This document shows, in pieces, positions 9,501 to 17,439 of a stretch of 64,000 nucleotides of DNA. Below the pieces are notes generated by a model, which saw only the letters and a program-made list of their open reading frames with translations, did no database searches and was not told the origin of the DNA. Each line of letters starts with the position of its first letter. The first letter of the stretch is position 1. Position numbers and translations under genes: made by a program. Source of the stretch: Poseidonibacter ostreae. GTDB lineage: Bacteria; Campylobacterota; Campylobacteria; Campylobacterales; Arcobacteraceae. The stretch lies in the NCBI RefSeq assembly GCF_009208075.1, contig NZ_WFKJ01000011.1:1-64000 (forward strand). Reading direction: 5' to 3'.

Positions 9501-10217
9501 CTCTCCAATTACTTCAGAAACATATATTTCATCTTTTTTTAGTTTTTTAATTTCTTTAAAATAAGTCTCTGAATTAATATAAGTATTGTTTTTATTTGAA
9601 ATATCTTTTAAGTTGTTATCAATTTGAGATATTTTATAAAGCTCTTTTCCTCTTAAATTAAAATATGAAACTTCTTTATAAATAGGAATTGATTTTTTTT
9701 GTAAAATAAGAGGATCTGTGAAGTTAAACTCTTTTTCATTATCTTTTAATACGGATTTTTCATTTTCTCTTTTTACCTTTTTAGGTACTTTTGAACTTAT
9801 CCATTTACTATTTTTTTCATCATAAATATAATCTTCATGAATTATTATATCTCTATTTTTTGTTGTATAAAAGCTCTTAAGAATTTCATTATTTAGAGGG
9901 ATTTTTGATAAAAATAGTATATCTTTATCTCTTTCATATAAAAAATCTGCAACTTTACTTGCAATTTCAAAGGATATTTTTTCTATAGCATATTGAGATT
10001 TTTTGTCTAAGTTTTTTATACTATCTTCAATAGATGCATTTGCAGTATTTAAAACAATTTCTTTATTTTTATTAAAAAGATAACGTGTACTATTTTGTAC
10101 ATATTTTTCAAGGTTAAGCACTCCAATATAAGCAATATATGCAATGAGAAGTAAAGGAATTATTTTTATAACAATAAAAAGTAAAATTAGCTTTATTTTA
10201 ATACTTAAATTTTTCAA
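6594..10217 (-). CDS. Large hybrid sensor histidine kinase with periplasmic sensor, REC and HPt domains
   Basis: A 1207-residue membrane kinase. Order: membrane segment (about 10-31), a roughly 500-residue periplasmic sensor region with Cache-like character, second membrane segment (about 529-547), HAMP linker, HisKA with phosphoacceptor His in FLANMSHEIRTPLNAI (about 624), HATPase with N and G boxes, a degenerate receiver-like region, a receiver with phosphoacceptor Asp in LTDINMPIMDG (about 1025), and an HPt domain with His in KAHYIKNSCLN (about 1158). It starts at TTG (10215-10217) behind AGGA, 21 bases after a frameshifted HD-GYP response regulator, and the two probably form one signalling unit. 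The signal is unknown. Its kinase-REC-HPt tail closely resembles that of the kinase at 12193-14850. Confidence 0.92.
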   Translation of the reverse strand: MKNLSIKIKLILLFIVIKIIPLLLIAYIAYIGVLNLEKYVQNSTRYLFNKNKEIVLNTANASIEDSIKNLDKKSQYAIEKISFEIASKVADFLYERDKDILFLSKIPLNNEILKSFYTTKNRDIIIHEDYIYDEKNSKWISSKVPKKVKRENEKSVLKDNEKEFNFTDPLILQKKSIPIYKEVSYFNLRGKELYKISQIDNNLKDISNKNNTYINSETYFKEIKKLKKDEIYVSEVIGEYVKSNVIGSFTKEKAKKLNIDFNPQNHAYAGKENPNGKKFEAIVRFITPVFKENKKVGYISLALDHEHLMQFTDTKDPTTADPTQNISDASKGNYAFMWDFEGRNISHPRDYFIAGFDKETGKRQMPWLSSDLALKFENSNKEINDFLKDYPTFEEQSLKKKPNISQLLKDGNVGLDCRYLNFAPQCKGWMELTQNGGYGSFIIYWSKVWKLSTAASIPYYTGKYGKTKRGFGFVTIGANVDEFHAAANKTKSNVTKILHKQTNQMQEIVNDNKIEIEQFIKSLINELSVVTFIMIILIIIIALWISNYITSKLENILLGTKKFSENDFEYRIPITSNDEIGKLENSFNKMASSIKSLLQTQYNALEKAQRADEAKSTFLANMSHEIRTPLNAIIGFSDLLSNSKQLANQNQKQADIINSSANSLLVIINDILDVSKIKSGNFNLTYEKSDIYFISEHVIELFSRRANEKNIKLVFDIDKEVPLYIKTDGLRLKQVLSNLISNAIKFTPEEGTVHISILLEKLEENIATLKFKIEDSGIGIKEEKLQSIFDPFIQLDNNSNKKFSGTGLGLSISNHIINSLGSKIEVQSRINEGSIFSFTLAFEVCEDSDLSQKEFISNIKFKIDNKEDKLFEYIKRYIDLFGNINNEDKNFDVLLTCFTSEEKLNTLREKHPNNTLLILVENENSIQKINKLRNEEIISLPFYPSKLNDCLQNLLSKKNKVQLENKEIIEKQQYKGKILVAEDNLANQELIKYILEDFGLEFNIKDNGLEALEEYKKSKYSLILTDINMPIMDGIEAFKQIRLYEKENNLETTPIIALTANAIKGDKEKFLNIGMDDYLSKPIKIKELKNIFEKFLKQESAKLTKKTSFDKNKIINKLGISESIVGLIINKFKENIEKDIKELEENIQKKDVENISFKAHYIKNSCLNVSLDDICKSLEKLENKKLEHKEKELLFKYIKASIKSLLE

Positions 10218-10238
10218 ATAATATCCTAGTATATTTAT

Positions 10239-11281
10239 TTATGCTTCTATAAATGAGTTATAAATTTTGCTAACTTCCTCTATGTTCTTTACAAATAAAT
10301 CTACTAAATCAGGATCAAAATGCTTTGAACTCTCTTCTTGTAGAAACTCTAAGGCTTTTTCGAAATCCCAAGCTTTTTTATATGGTCTATGTGATGTTAG
10401 TGCATCAAAAACATCAGCAATCGCAACAATTCTTCCATAAATATGAATATCATCTGCTTTAGAACCTTTTGGATAACCTGAACCATCAAATTTTTCATGA
10501 TGATGTAATGCAATAGTTGCACCTGCTTTTAAATAATCACTTTTAGAATCTTTTAAAATCTCATATCCGATTAAAGCATGAGTTTTCATTATTTCAAATT
10601 CATCTTCATCTAATCTACCAGGTTTTAAAAGAATTTTATCTTCAATTCCTACTTTTCCTAAATCATGAAATGGAGCTGCATGAAATATCAAATCTTGCTC
10701 TTTTTCGCTAAGTCCATACTCTTTTGCTAAAAGTTTTGAATAATGAGATACTCTAGCAACATGAGATGCAGTTTCTGGATCTTTATATTCAGCAGTTTTT
10801 CCTAAAATTTTTAGTGTTTCATGTTCTCTTTTTATAAGATCTTTTGTGGCTTTTTCAACTTCACTTTCTAAGAGTTTTGCTTTTGATTCTAATAATATTT
10901 TGTTTTGATAGTTTGATAATAAGTTTTCTACTCTTGCTTCAAAAACTAGAGCATTTACAGGTTTACTTAAAAAATCACTAACTCCTAAATCAAAAGCTTT
11001 TTTATGAATATTCTCGTCATCTCCTGCTGCTGTAATCATTATTATTGGTATATTTTTTTGTTTTTTCTAAACTCTTCAATAAATTCTAAACCATTAATAT
11101 TTGGCATCATGTAATCTATCAATATCATGTCTACATTATTTTGTAAACAGTACATTAAAGCTTCAAGAGGTTCCATAAAACTTTTTACATTTAAATTCAT
11201 ATCATTACATATTATTTCAATAGAAAAAAGATTATTTTCATTATCATCGATTGAAACAATATTCATATTTTCAAAACTCAC
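10239..11281 (-). pseudogene. Response regulator with HD-GYP c-di-GMP phosphodiesterase domain, split by a one-base frameshift
   Basis: Two frames together encode one protein. The first (11281 to 11042, GTG start behind AAAGG) gives the first two thirds of a receiver domain with Asp in MILIDYMMPNINGLEF. It stops after KNKKIYQ. The second frame, one base back, resumes with PIIMITAAGDDEN, LSKPVNA and then an HD-GYP domain: HDLGKVG, HHEKFDGSGYPKG. Adding a single A to the seven-A run (T run at 11053-11059) restores KNKKNIPIIMITA, exactly the expected receiver sequence. HD-GYP proteins hydrolyse cyclic di-GMP. It may be a genuine pseudogene, a slippage-dependent gene or a sequencing error. It precedes the 1207-residue hybrid kinase in the same unit. 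Confidence 0.85.
11053..11059 (-). other. Seven-A homopolymer at the frameshift point of the HD-GYP regulator
   Basis: On the coding (minus) strand the run is AAC AAA AAA ATA. A -1 ribosomal slip, or transcription slippage adding one A, would join the receiver and HD-GYP frames. Confidence 0.7.
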
Positions 11282-11372
11282 AAGAAAGCCTTTGTAGGTT
11301 ATTTTTTATATATAATATAGTTTTTTCTTTTAAAATACAATATAACAACTGTTAACTTAACCTATAATTTGG

Positions 11373-11378
11373 TATAAT
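11373..11378 (+). promoter_or_regulatory. TATAAT -10 element upstream of the solute-binding protein gene
   Basis: A consensus TATAAT lies 24 bases before the ATG of the solute-binding protein/kinase pair; an AAGG ribosome-binding site sits between. The -35 region is weak (TTAACT-like). Confidence 0.5.
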
Positions 11379-11402
11379 TAGTTAAAAACTAAGGTTACAT
11401 GT

Positions 11403-12206
11403 ATGAGCTCATTTAAAGTTATTTTTGTTTTTATGATATTAATTTCTTCTTTTTCTTATGCAAAAGCAAAAACTGAACTTCTCTTTTATATAGGGATTAC
11501 AATGGTTAATCCAATTAAAGAGTTATCAAATAATTTTGAAAAAAAATATGATTGTAAAATTAATATTCTTCAAGGTGGAAGTGAAGATTTATATAATAGT
11601 ATAAAATCAAGTAATCAAGGTGATTTATATCTTCCTGGTTCTTTGTCATATAGAACTAAATATTTAAAAGAAAAGCTTTTATTAGATTCAAAATTTGTAG
11701 GTTTTAATAAACTTTCATTACTTGTAAAAAAAGGTAATCCAAAAAATATAAAAGCATCACTTAGTGAACTTACGAATGAAAATTTAAATGTAGTCTTAGG
11801 AAATGACCAAAGTAGCAGTGTAGGAAAAGCTTCTAAAAAAGTTTTAGTAAAAAATAAATTATATAAAAAAGCAATTTTAAATACTCTATTTTTGGCTTCT
11901 GATTCAAGAAATTTGATAAATTCTATTAAAGAAGGAAAAGCTGATTTAATTTTAAATTGGCATGCTACTACATTTTGGGATGGAAATAAAAACTTTGTTG
12001 AACCTTTAGTACTAGAAGATAAATATACAAATAAATCTGCACTTGTATTGAATCTTTTAGAAACTTCTACAAATAAAGAATTAACAAGAAAATTTATGGA
12101 TTATGCTTCTTCACTTGAGGGAAGAAAAGTTTTTGAAAAATACGGTTTTCTTGATATTAATGATATAAATAACTTTGAAAAGATAGCTTTAGATGTTGAA
12201 AAATAA
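11403..12206 (+). CDS. Periplasmic solute-binding protein coupled to a sensor kinase
   Basis: A 267-residue type-2 periplasmic binding protein. Residues 1-22 form a signal peptide. The mature protein has ModA-like features: FYIGITMVNPIKELSNNFEKKY at the start, ILQGGSEDLYNSI, and GKADLILNWHATTFW near the ligand cleft. No ABC permease or ATPase follows. Instead its end overlaps by 14 bases the start of a hybrid histidine kinase. This arrangement suggests a sensory receptor that presents its ligand to the kinase, as in LuxP-LuxQ or TorT-TorS. The ligand is not known; an oxyanion or small acid is possible. ATG 11403 follows AAGG at an 8-base spacing. Confidence 0.85.
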   Translation: MSSFKVIFVFMILISSFSYAKAKTELLFYIGITMVNPIKELSNNFEKKYDCKINILQGGSEDLYNSIKSSNQGDLYLPGSLSYRTKYLKEKLLLDSKFVGFNKLSLLVKKGNPKNIKASLSELTNENLNVVLGNDQSSSVGKASKKVLVKNKLYKKAILNTLFLASDSRNLINSIKEGKADLILNWHATTFWDGNKNFVEPLVLEDKYTNKSALVLNLLETSTNKELTRKFMDYASSLEGRKVFEKYGFLDINDINNFEKIALDVEK

Positions 12207-14850
12207 TACAATATATCAAGGTTTAACGGCTTTAATAATAACTTTCTTTTTAGGGTATGTTGGAATTATCATAATTCATAATGTATTCTCAGATATTGTA
12301 AAAACACTTGATTATAATGTGAAAAATGAGTATTCAAGATATAAAATAGGTGAGTATGTTTTAAAAGAAATTGCTTCAATTGAAACTAATTATTATAAGA
12401 TGGGACTTATTACAAAAATTAGAGCAATTAAGCCTATTCAAGAAAAAATTAATGATGAAATTGAAGATATAAAAAATGCAATAAGAGTTTTAGAAGTTGG
12501 TGGTACTCTTAATAATCATATAAAATTAAATCTACTAGAAGCCGAAATAGTTACAGATAGAGTATATTTTAATGTAGATAATTCAATAAAACATTATACT
12601 TTTGAATCAATAGATCTTCTTCCTAAACTTGATGAGCTAACTCTTAAACTTTCAAAAATGGAAGATATTATGAAGATCAAACTTGCATATACTTCAAATA
12701 AAAATATAGAAATATCAGAAGATGAGATATTTAAAGTAAAACTTTTTTTTAAACAATTACCTACTTTGTTTATTAGAATGAAAGAGAATGCAAGTAGACT
12801 TTTACATGATAGTAAAAAAAATATTGACCTACTTGAAAAAAATATAACTGAGGAAAAAGTTTATTATAGAAAGCTTGAATACTTATTTACTTTTTTTGTA
12901 ATGACAATTGTTTTATTACTTGGAATTTTTGTTATAAAGCAAATTCTTAATAAAAGTAAAGAGTTAGAAGAAATTACAAAAAAGGCAAAATTATCAGAGC
13001 AAGAAGCTTTAAAAGCAAACCAATCAAAATCTCAATTTCTTGCAAATATGTCACATGAAATACGAACACCACTAAATGCGATTATAGGTTTTTCAAATAT
13101 ATTAGCAAAATCAGAATTAGAAAAAAAAGATAAAGAAAAAGCAAATATTATTTCAAAGAGTGCAACTGCATTATTAAATATAATAAATGATATTTTAGAT
13201 ATTTCAAAAGTTGAAAGTGGAAAATTTGAGATTTCAAAAACAGAATTTAATCTTAGAGATTTTTTAGAACAAATAGTACATTTATACTCTATTACTACAA
13301 AAGAAAAAAATATCAGATTTGTATATTTATTTGATAGTAAAATACCAAATTTTATAACAAGTGATGAAACAAAATTAAAGCAAGTACTTTCAAATATTTT
13401 AAGTAATGCAATAAAATTCACACCAAAAGATGGAAAAGTCTTATTTGAAGTAAAATTAATAAAATTAGAAGATGATATTGCAAAAATAGAATTTTCTGTT
13501 AAAGATGAGGGAATTGGTATATCTTTAGATGATCAAAAGAAAATTTTTGAGCCTTTTTCTCAAGCAGATGGATCAATTTCAAGAAAATTTGGTGGTACTG
13601 GTTTAGGTTTAGCAATTAGTTTAAGTATTGTAAAAATGCTTGGTTCTGAAATCAAACTTGAAAGCCAAATAGATGAAGGTAGTAGATTCTATTTTGATTT
13701 AGATCTTCAAGTATCAAAAGAAAATTTAGAAGAGAAAAAGTTAAAATATCATTTTGCACTATGTAATATTATTAACGATAAAGAAAATATTAGAAATCAT
13801 TTAAAAGATGTTCTTAAAGAGTTTGGAGTAATTCATGATAATGATGAAGATATTGAAAAGAGTGAATATATTGATTTAATCTTTTGTTTTGGAGACCCAC
13901 AGTTTTTTGAAAAACTTTCAAGAAGAAAAAAAAGATTTAATTGTCCTGTAGTATATGTAGGAAATATGGAAAAAATAGACAATAACAATATAATGAAACC
14001 TTTGATGGATTATTATTTAGATGTACCTATTTATGGCTCAAAAGTATTTAATATTTTAGCTGAAGCTAAATCAATAGAAAAAACAAAAGAGAAAGAAAAT
14101 CAAGAGTATATTTTTAATGCAAAGGTTTTAGTTGCAGAAGATAATACAAATAATCAGTTATTAATAGAGTTGATACTTAAAGATTTAGGTTTAGATGTTT
14201 GTATTGTAGAAAATGGTAAGTTAGCTTATGAAAAATATAAAGAAGAAAAGTTTGACTTAGTTTTCTTAGATATAAATATGCCAATAATGGATGGCTTAGA
14301 ATCTCTAAAATTAATAAGAGAGTATGAAAAAATCAATAAGAACTATACACCAATAATTGCACTAACTGCTAACTCAATAAAAGGTGATAAGCAAAAATAC
14401 TTAAAAGCAGGAATGGATTTTTATTTAAGTAAGCCTATTGTAAATGAAGAACTTGTAAAGATTTTATCTACTTATTTAGAAAAAAAAGTGATTAAAGAAA
14501 CAAAGGTGATAAGCAATGATATTGTAGAATATGCTATTACAGACATTAATATAGAACTTGTTGCAAAAAAGATTGGAATGAGTGAAAATATAGCAATAAA
14601 AATAATAGATAAATTCAAATCAAATATTGTAAAAGATATGAAGGATTTTGAAAATATTATTAAAAATGAAGATAAAAATGAGATATCACAAAAAGCACAT
14701 TATTTAAAAAACTCATGTCTTAATGTTGCTTTAGATAATGCTTGTAAAATACTAGAGGAACTAGAAGCAGTAGAAATATCAAACTTATCAGTTATTCAAA
14801 TAGAAGAGAAGTTTGAAAATTTAAAGACATTGCTTTTTAGCAATAAATAA
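12193..14850 (+). CDS. Hybrid sensor histidine kinase with REC and HPt domains
   Basis: An 885-residue membrane kinase. Membrane segments are at about 10-32 and 232-252, enclosing a 200-residue, mainly helical periplasmic region. Then come HisKA with His at about 288 (MSHEIRTPLNAI), HATPase with GGTGLGLAIS, a receiver-like region lacking the usual phosphoacceptor, a receiver with Asp at about 693 (FLDINMPIMDG), and an HPt domain with His at about 836 (KAHYLKNSCLN). The periplasmic part probably contacts the product of the overlapping solute-binding protein gene. The cytoplasmic half is paralogous to that of the 1207-residue kinase nearby. It is followed 13 bases later by acpS. Confidence 0.93.
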   Translation: MLKNNTIYQGLTALIITFFLGYVGIIIIHNVFSDIVKTLDYNVKNEYSRYKIGEYVLKEIASIETNYYKMGLITKIRAIKPIQEKINDEIEDIKNAIRVLEVGGTLNNHIKLNLLEAEIVTDRVYFNVDNSIKHYTFESIDLLPKLDELTLKLSKMEDIMKIKLAYTSNKNIEISEDEIFKVKLFFKQLPTLFIRMKENASRLLHDSKKNIDLLEKNITEEKVYYRKLEYLFTFFVMTIVLLLGIFVIKQILNKSKELEEITKKAKLSEQEALKANQSKSQFLANMSHEIRTPLNAIIGFSNILAKSELEKKDKEKANIISKSATALLNIINDILDISKVESGKFEISKTEFNLRDFLEQIVHLYSITTKEKNIRFVYLFDSKIPNFITSDETKLKQVLSNILSNAIKFTPKDGKVLFEVKLIKLEDDIAKIEFSVKDEGIGISLDDQKKIFEPFSQADGSISRKFGGTGLGLAISLSIVKMLGSEIKLESQIDEGSRFYFDLDLQVSKENLEEKKLKYHFALCNIINDKENIRNHLKDVLKEFGVIHDNDEDIEKSEYIDLIFCFGDPQFFEKLSRRKKRFNCPVVYVGNMEKIDNNNIMKPLMDYYLDVPIYGSKVFNILAEAKSIEKTKEKENQEYIFNAKVLVAEDNTNNQLLIELILKDLGLDVCIVENGKLAYEKYKEEKFDLVFLDINMPIMDGLESLKLIREYEKINKNYTPIIALTANSIKGDKQKYLKAGMDFYLSKPIVNEELVKILSTYLEKKVIKETKVISNDIVEYAITDINIELVAKKIGMSENIAIKIIDKFKSNIVKDMKDFENIIKNEDKNEISQKAHYLKNSCLNVALDNACKILEELEAVEISNLSVIQIEEKFENLKTLLFSNK

Positions 14851-14863
14851 AATTAGGTTAAAA

Positions 14864-15214
14864 ATGACAGGTATCGATATAACTTCAATAAATAGAATTA
14901 AGAAAATGTATGAAAAGTTTGGTAGACGAGCTTATGAAAAATTTTTAAGTGAAGAAGAAATAGAATTAGTAAAAAGACCCGAAACTGCTGCTGGTTTTTG
15001 GGCTGCGAAAGAGGCTGCTAGTAAAGCAATTGGTACAGGAATTGGAGCTGATTGTTCTTTTCATGATATAAAAATTACAAAGACAGCTAAAGGTGCTCCA
15101 AAACTAAAGTATAAAAAAAAGGTACGTAAAAAGTTTAATATTAAAGAATCTCATGTTTCAATAACACATGATGAAGGATTTGCAATAGCTGTTGTAAATA
15201 ACATCTTGAAATAA
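14864..15214 (+). CDS. acpS: Holo-[acyl-carrier-protein] synthase AcpS
   Basis: A 116-residue enzyme that transfers 4'-phosphopantetheine from coenzyme A to acyl carrier protein. The two Mg/CoA-binding blocks are plain: GIDITSINRI at the N-terminus and FWAAKEAASKAIGTG near residue 45. The length is normal. It starts 13 bases after the hybrid kinase and may be read from the same transcript, although the functions are unrelated. Convergent with the TonB-dependent receptor gene. Confidence 0.95.
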   Translation: MTGIDITSINRIKKMYEKFGRRAYEKFLSEEEIELVKRPETAAGFWAAKEAASKAIGTGIGADCSFHDIKITKTAKGAPKLKYKKKVRKKFNIKESHVSITHDEGFAIAVVNNILK

Positions 15215-15236
15215 TTCATCATGCTTTTTGGGAGTG

Positions 15237-17294
15237 TTAGAAAGTAGCTTTTAAACCTGTATAGAAATATGTTCCAATATTTGTACCTAAATCTTCATCA
15301 ATTTGTTCATCAAAGATATTATCAATTCCTCCATATACTTGAACATGCTTATTGATTTTATAACTAGCACCTAGATCAACAAGATTATATGAATCTGCTT
15401 TTGTAGTATTTAAAGTATCAGTATATTGCTCCCCTATATATCTAAGCATTAAATTTGTTGCTAAGTTTTGAGTAATTTTATAGTTTGAATTTAAAGATGC
15501 AGAAATGTCTGGCGTGTATGTAAGCTCTTTAGAATTACTTTCATTTTCTGTTTTTAAATAAGTTAGATTAAATCCTATATCAAAATTATCACTAAAATCA
15601 TATCCTAAAGCTAATTCTGTTCCTTTTATATCCACTTGTGAAAGATTCTCAGAAGTATAATATTTAGCTGCTCCTGAACCATAAGAAACTAATGAAATTT
15701 TGTCTTTTATTTTATTGTTAAATAATGTAAGCTCCGATGTGAATGAATTAAATCTATTAGATAATGAAACTTCAAAAGTCTCTGATTGCTCTGGTTTTAA
15801 ATCATAAGCTGTAGTTTTTGGTCCAAAGATAACATCCGAACCAAATCTTTTACCGTCTTTAAACAAAGGAGAAACAACATATAGCTCCGCAATATCAGGT
15901 GATCTATATCCTTGTGCATAATTAACTCTTAAGTTTGTATTATCGTTTAAGTTTTTTATAATTCCTGCTTGGAACGTGATTTTATTTTCAGCATTTGAAA
16001 TATTGTCATATCTTGCACCAATTGTGGCATTTAATGTATCAGAAAATTCAATTTCATCTTGTACAAAAAGAGATTTATACTCAATAGTTTTTGTAATAAA
16101 TTCACTTGAAGCAGGATTTGGATTTATTGCTCCTGATTCTCTCTTTTCTTTTCTATATTCAATTCCTGATGTAATAAAGTTTGAATCATTTAAAGCATAT
16201 TTTAAATTTGAATCAAGTGTATCTATTGTTACATTTGCACTAAACTTTTTATTTGTTGGACCAGAAAAATTAATAGGATCAGTTTCATTTCTTTTTTTAT
16301 AATAAGATCTATATACTTTGGTATCTATAGATAAATCATCATTTATAATATAATCTAAATCAAAAGAAGCATCAATTCTTCTATTTTTATCTTTTGAATT
16401 TACAGGAGTATTTTTAATTAAAGCAAGACCACCACTTGTAGTTTTTGCATTTCCCATATATTGTCCTTCAGTATTTTCAATAAAATAGTTTAAATCCATT
16501 CCTATTTTTAAATCATCACTTAAATCTTTTTCTAATCTTGTACCAATTGTTTTAACAGTAGATTCATCTCTATAAGTGACAGCTTGTTTTCCTGCTATAT
16601 TATCCAAAGCATGAGCATTATTAGCTGCACCACTTGTAGGATCTGTTGCTTGTTGTGAATAAGATTTTGATACTGTAAATGGACTTGTATCATTTATAGA
16701 ACCATAAACTTTATATTTTATGCTTTCATTTTTACCCATCGTGTTAAAATTAATATTTTTATTTCTAGCTTCATTATTTTTATTTGCACCATATTTCATA
16801 TCTATTGATGTAGTATTATGATCTATTTTCTTTGTGATGATATTTATTACACCACCAATTGCATCAGAACCATATAAAGTTGACATAGAACCTTTTACAA
16901 TCTCAATTCTCTCTATCATAGAAGCAGAAATTCTTGTCATTTCATAAGGACTTTCAGTCTCTGCTGATAACCTTTTCCCATCAATTAAGATAAGTGTTCC
17001 ATTAGCACCAACACCTCTTAGTGAAATAGAAGCTTTTGATTTTGCACTTGGATGTGGAAAGTTTCCAAATTGGGCATTTATAGAAGGTATTTTTTTAAGT
17101 ACAGTATCTAGTGTTGAAGCACCTGTTTTTTCTATATCTTCTTTACTTATAACTATAATAGAAGCACTAACCCCATCTATAGATTTTTCTGTTTTTGTTG
17201 CAGTTGTAACTTTGATTTCTTCTAATTGTGCAGCGTAGGTATTAGTAAGTAAACTAAGACAAGTGATTGTTGAAAGTAATATTTTCTTATGCAT
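15237..17294 (-). CDS. TonB-dependent outer-membrane receptor
   Basis: A 685-residue receptor with signal peptide 1-22 (ending TYAAQ), a plug domain (residues about 30-150, with VISKEDIEKTGASTLDTVLKKIP and YGSDAIGGVINIITKK) and a 22-strand barrel ending in a C-terminal Phe after YTGLKAT. It resembles the CirA/FepA/BtuB group that imports siderophores, haem or cobalamin. The upstream region has two Fur-box-like sites (17314-17326 and 17368-17380), so iron-dependent repression is likely. It is divergent from the solute-binding protein/ABC/NnrS gene cluster and probably brings that system's substrate across the outer membrane. The substrate is unknown. Confidence 0.93.
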   Translation of the reverse strand: MHKKILLSTITCLSLLTNTYAAQLEEIKVTTATKTEKSIDGVSASIIVISKEDIEKTGASTLDTVLKKIPSINAQFGNFPHPSAKSKASISLRGVGANGTLILIDGKRLSAETESPYEMTRISASMIERIEIVKGSMSTLYGSDAIGGVINIITKKIDHNTTSIDMKYGANKNNEARNKNINFNTMGKNESIKYKVYGSINDTSPFTVSKSYSQQATDPTSGAANNAHALDNIAGKQAVTYRDESTVKTIGTRLEKDLSDDLKIGMDLNYFIENTEGQYMGNAKTTSGGLALIKNTPVNSKDKNRRIDASFDLDYIINDDLSIDTKVYRSYYKKRNETDPINFSGPTNKKFSANVTIDTLDSNLKYALNDSNFITSGIEYRKEKRESGAINPNPASSEFITKTIEYKSLFVQDEIEFSDTLNATIGARYDNISNAENKITFQAGIIKNLNDNTNLRVNYAQGYRSPDIAELYVVSPLFKDGKRFGSDVIFGPKTTAYDLKPEQSETFEVSLSNRFNSFTSELTLFNNKIKDKISLVSYGSGAAKYYTSENLSQVDIKGTELALGYDFSDNFDIGFNLTYLKTENESNSKELTYTPDISASLNSNYKITQNLATNLMLRYIGEQYTDTLNTTKADSYNLVDLGASYKINKHVQVYGGIDNIFDEQIDEDLGTNIGTYFYTGLKATF

Positions 17295-17313
17295 TTTTTT
17301 CCTTTAATGTGAT

Positions 17314-17326
17314 ATTGATTATCAAT
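17314..17326. promoter_or_regulatory. Fur-box-like palindrome upstream of the TonB receptor
   Basis: ATTGATTATCAAT is an inverted repeat around a central T and resembles the Fur core NATGATNATCATN. It lies 20 bases before the receptor start codon. Confidence 0.55.
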
Positions 17327-17367
17327 GATGAATACTAGCAATAGTTTTCTTAAATTAATATAATTTC

Positions 17368-17380
17368 GATAATCATTATT
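17368..17380. promoter_or_regulatory. Fur-box-like site between receptor and binding-protein genes
   Basis: GATAATCATTATT matches 12 of 13 bases of the right half of the Fur consensus (GATAATCATTATC). It lies in the divergent promoter region and could serve both directions. Confidence 0.6.
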
Positions 17381-17439
17381 ATAATTAAATGTAATTTAAG
17401 ATGTTTTGTATTAGTATTCAAAAAAACAAAGGATTGAAA

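Noticed and set aside
10239-11039. HD-GYP frame as a free-standing gene starting at MITAAG
   Set aside because: Its start lies in the middle of a receiver domain and the upstream frame carries the rest, so it is a frameshifted part.
17401-17439. N-terminal extension of the substrate-binding protein
   Set aside because: ATG 17440 has a clear AAAGGA site and begins a normal signal peptide; the extension would bury it.
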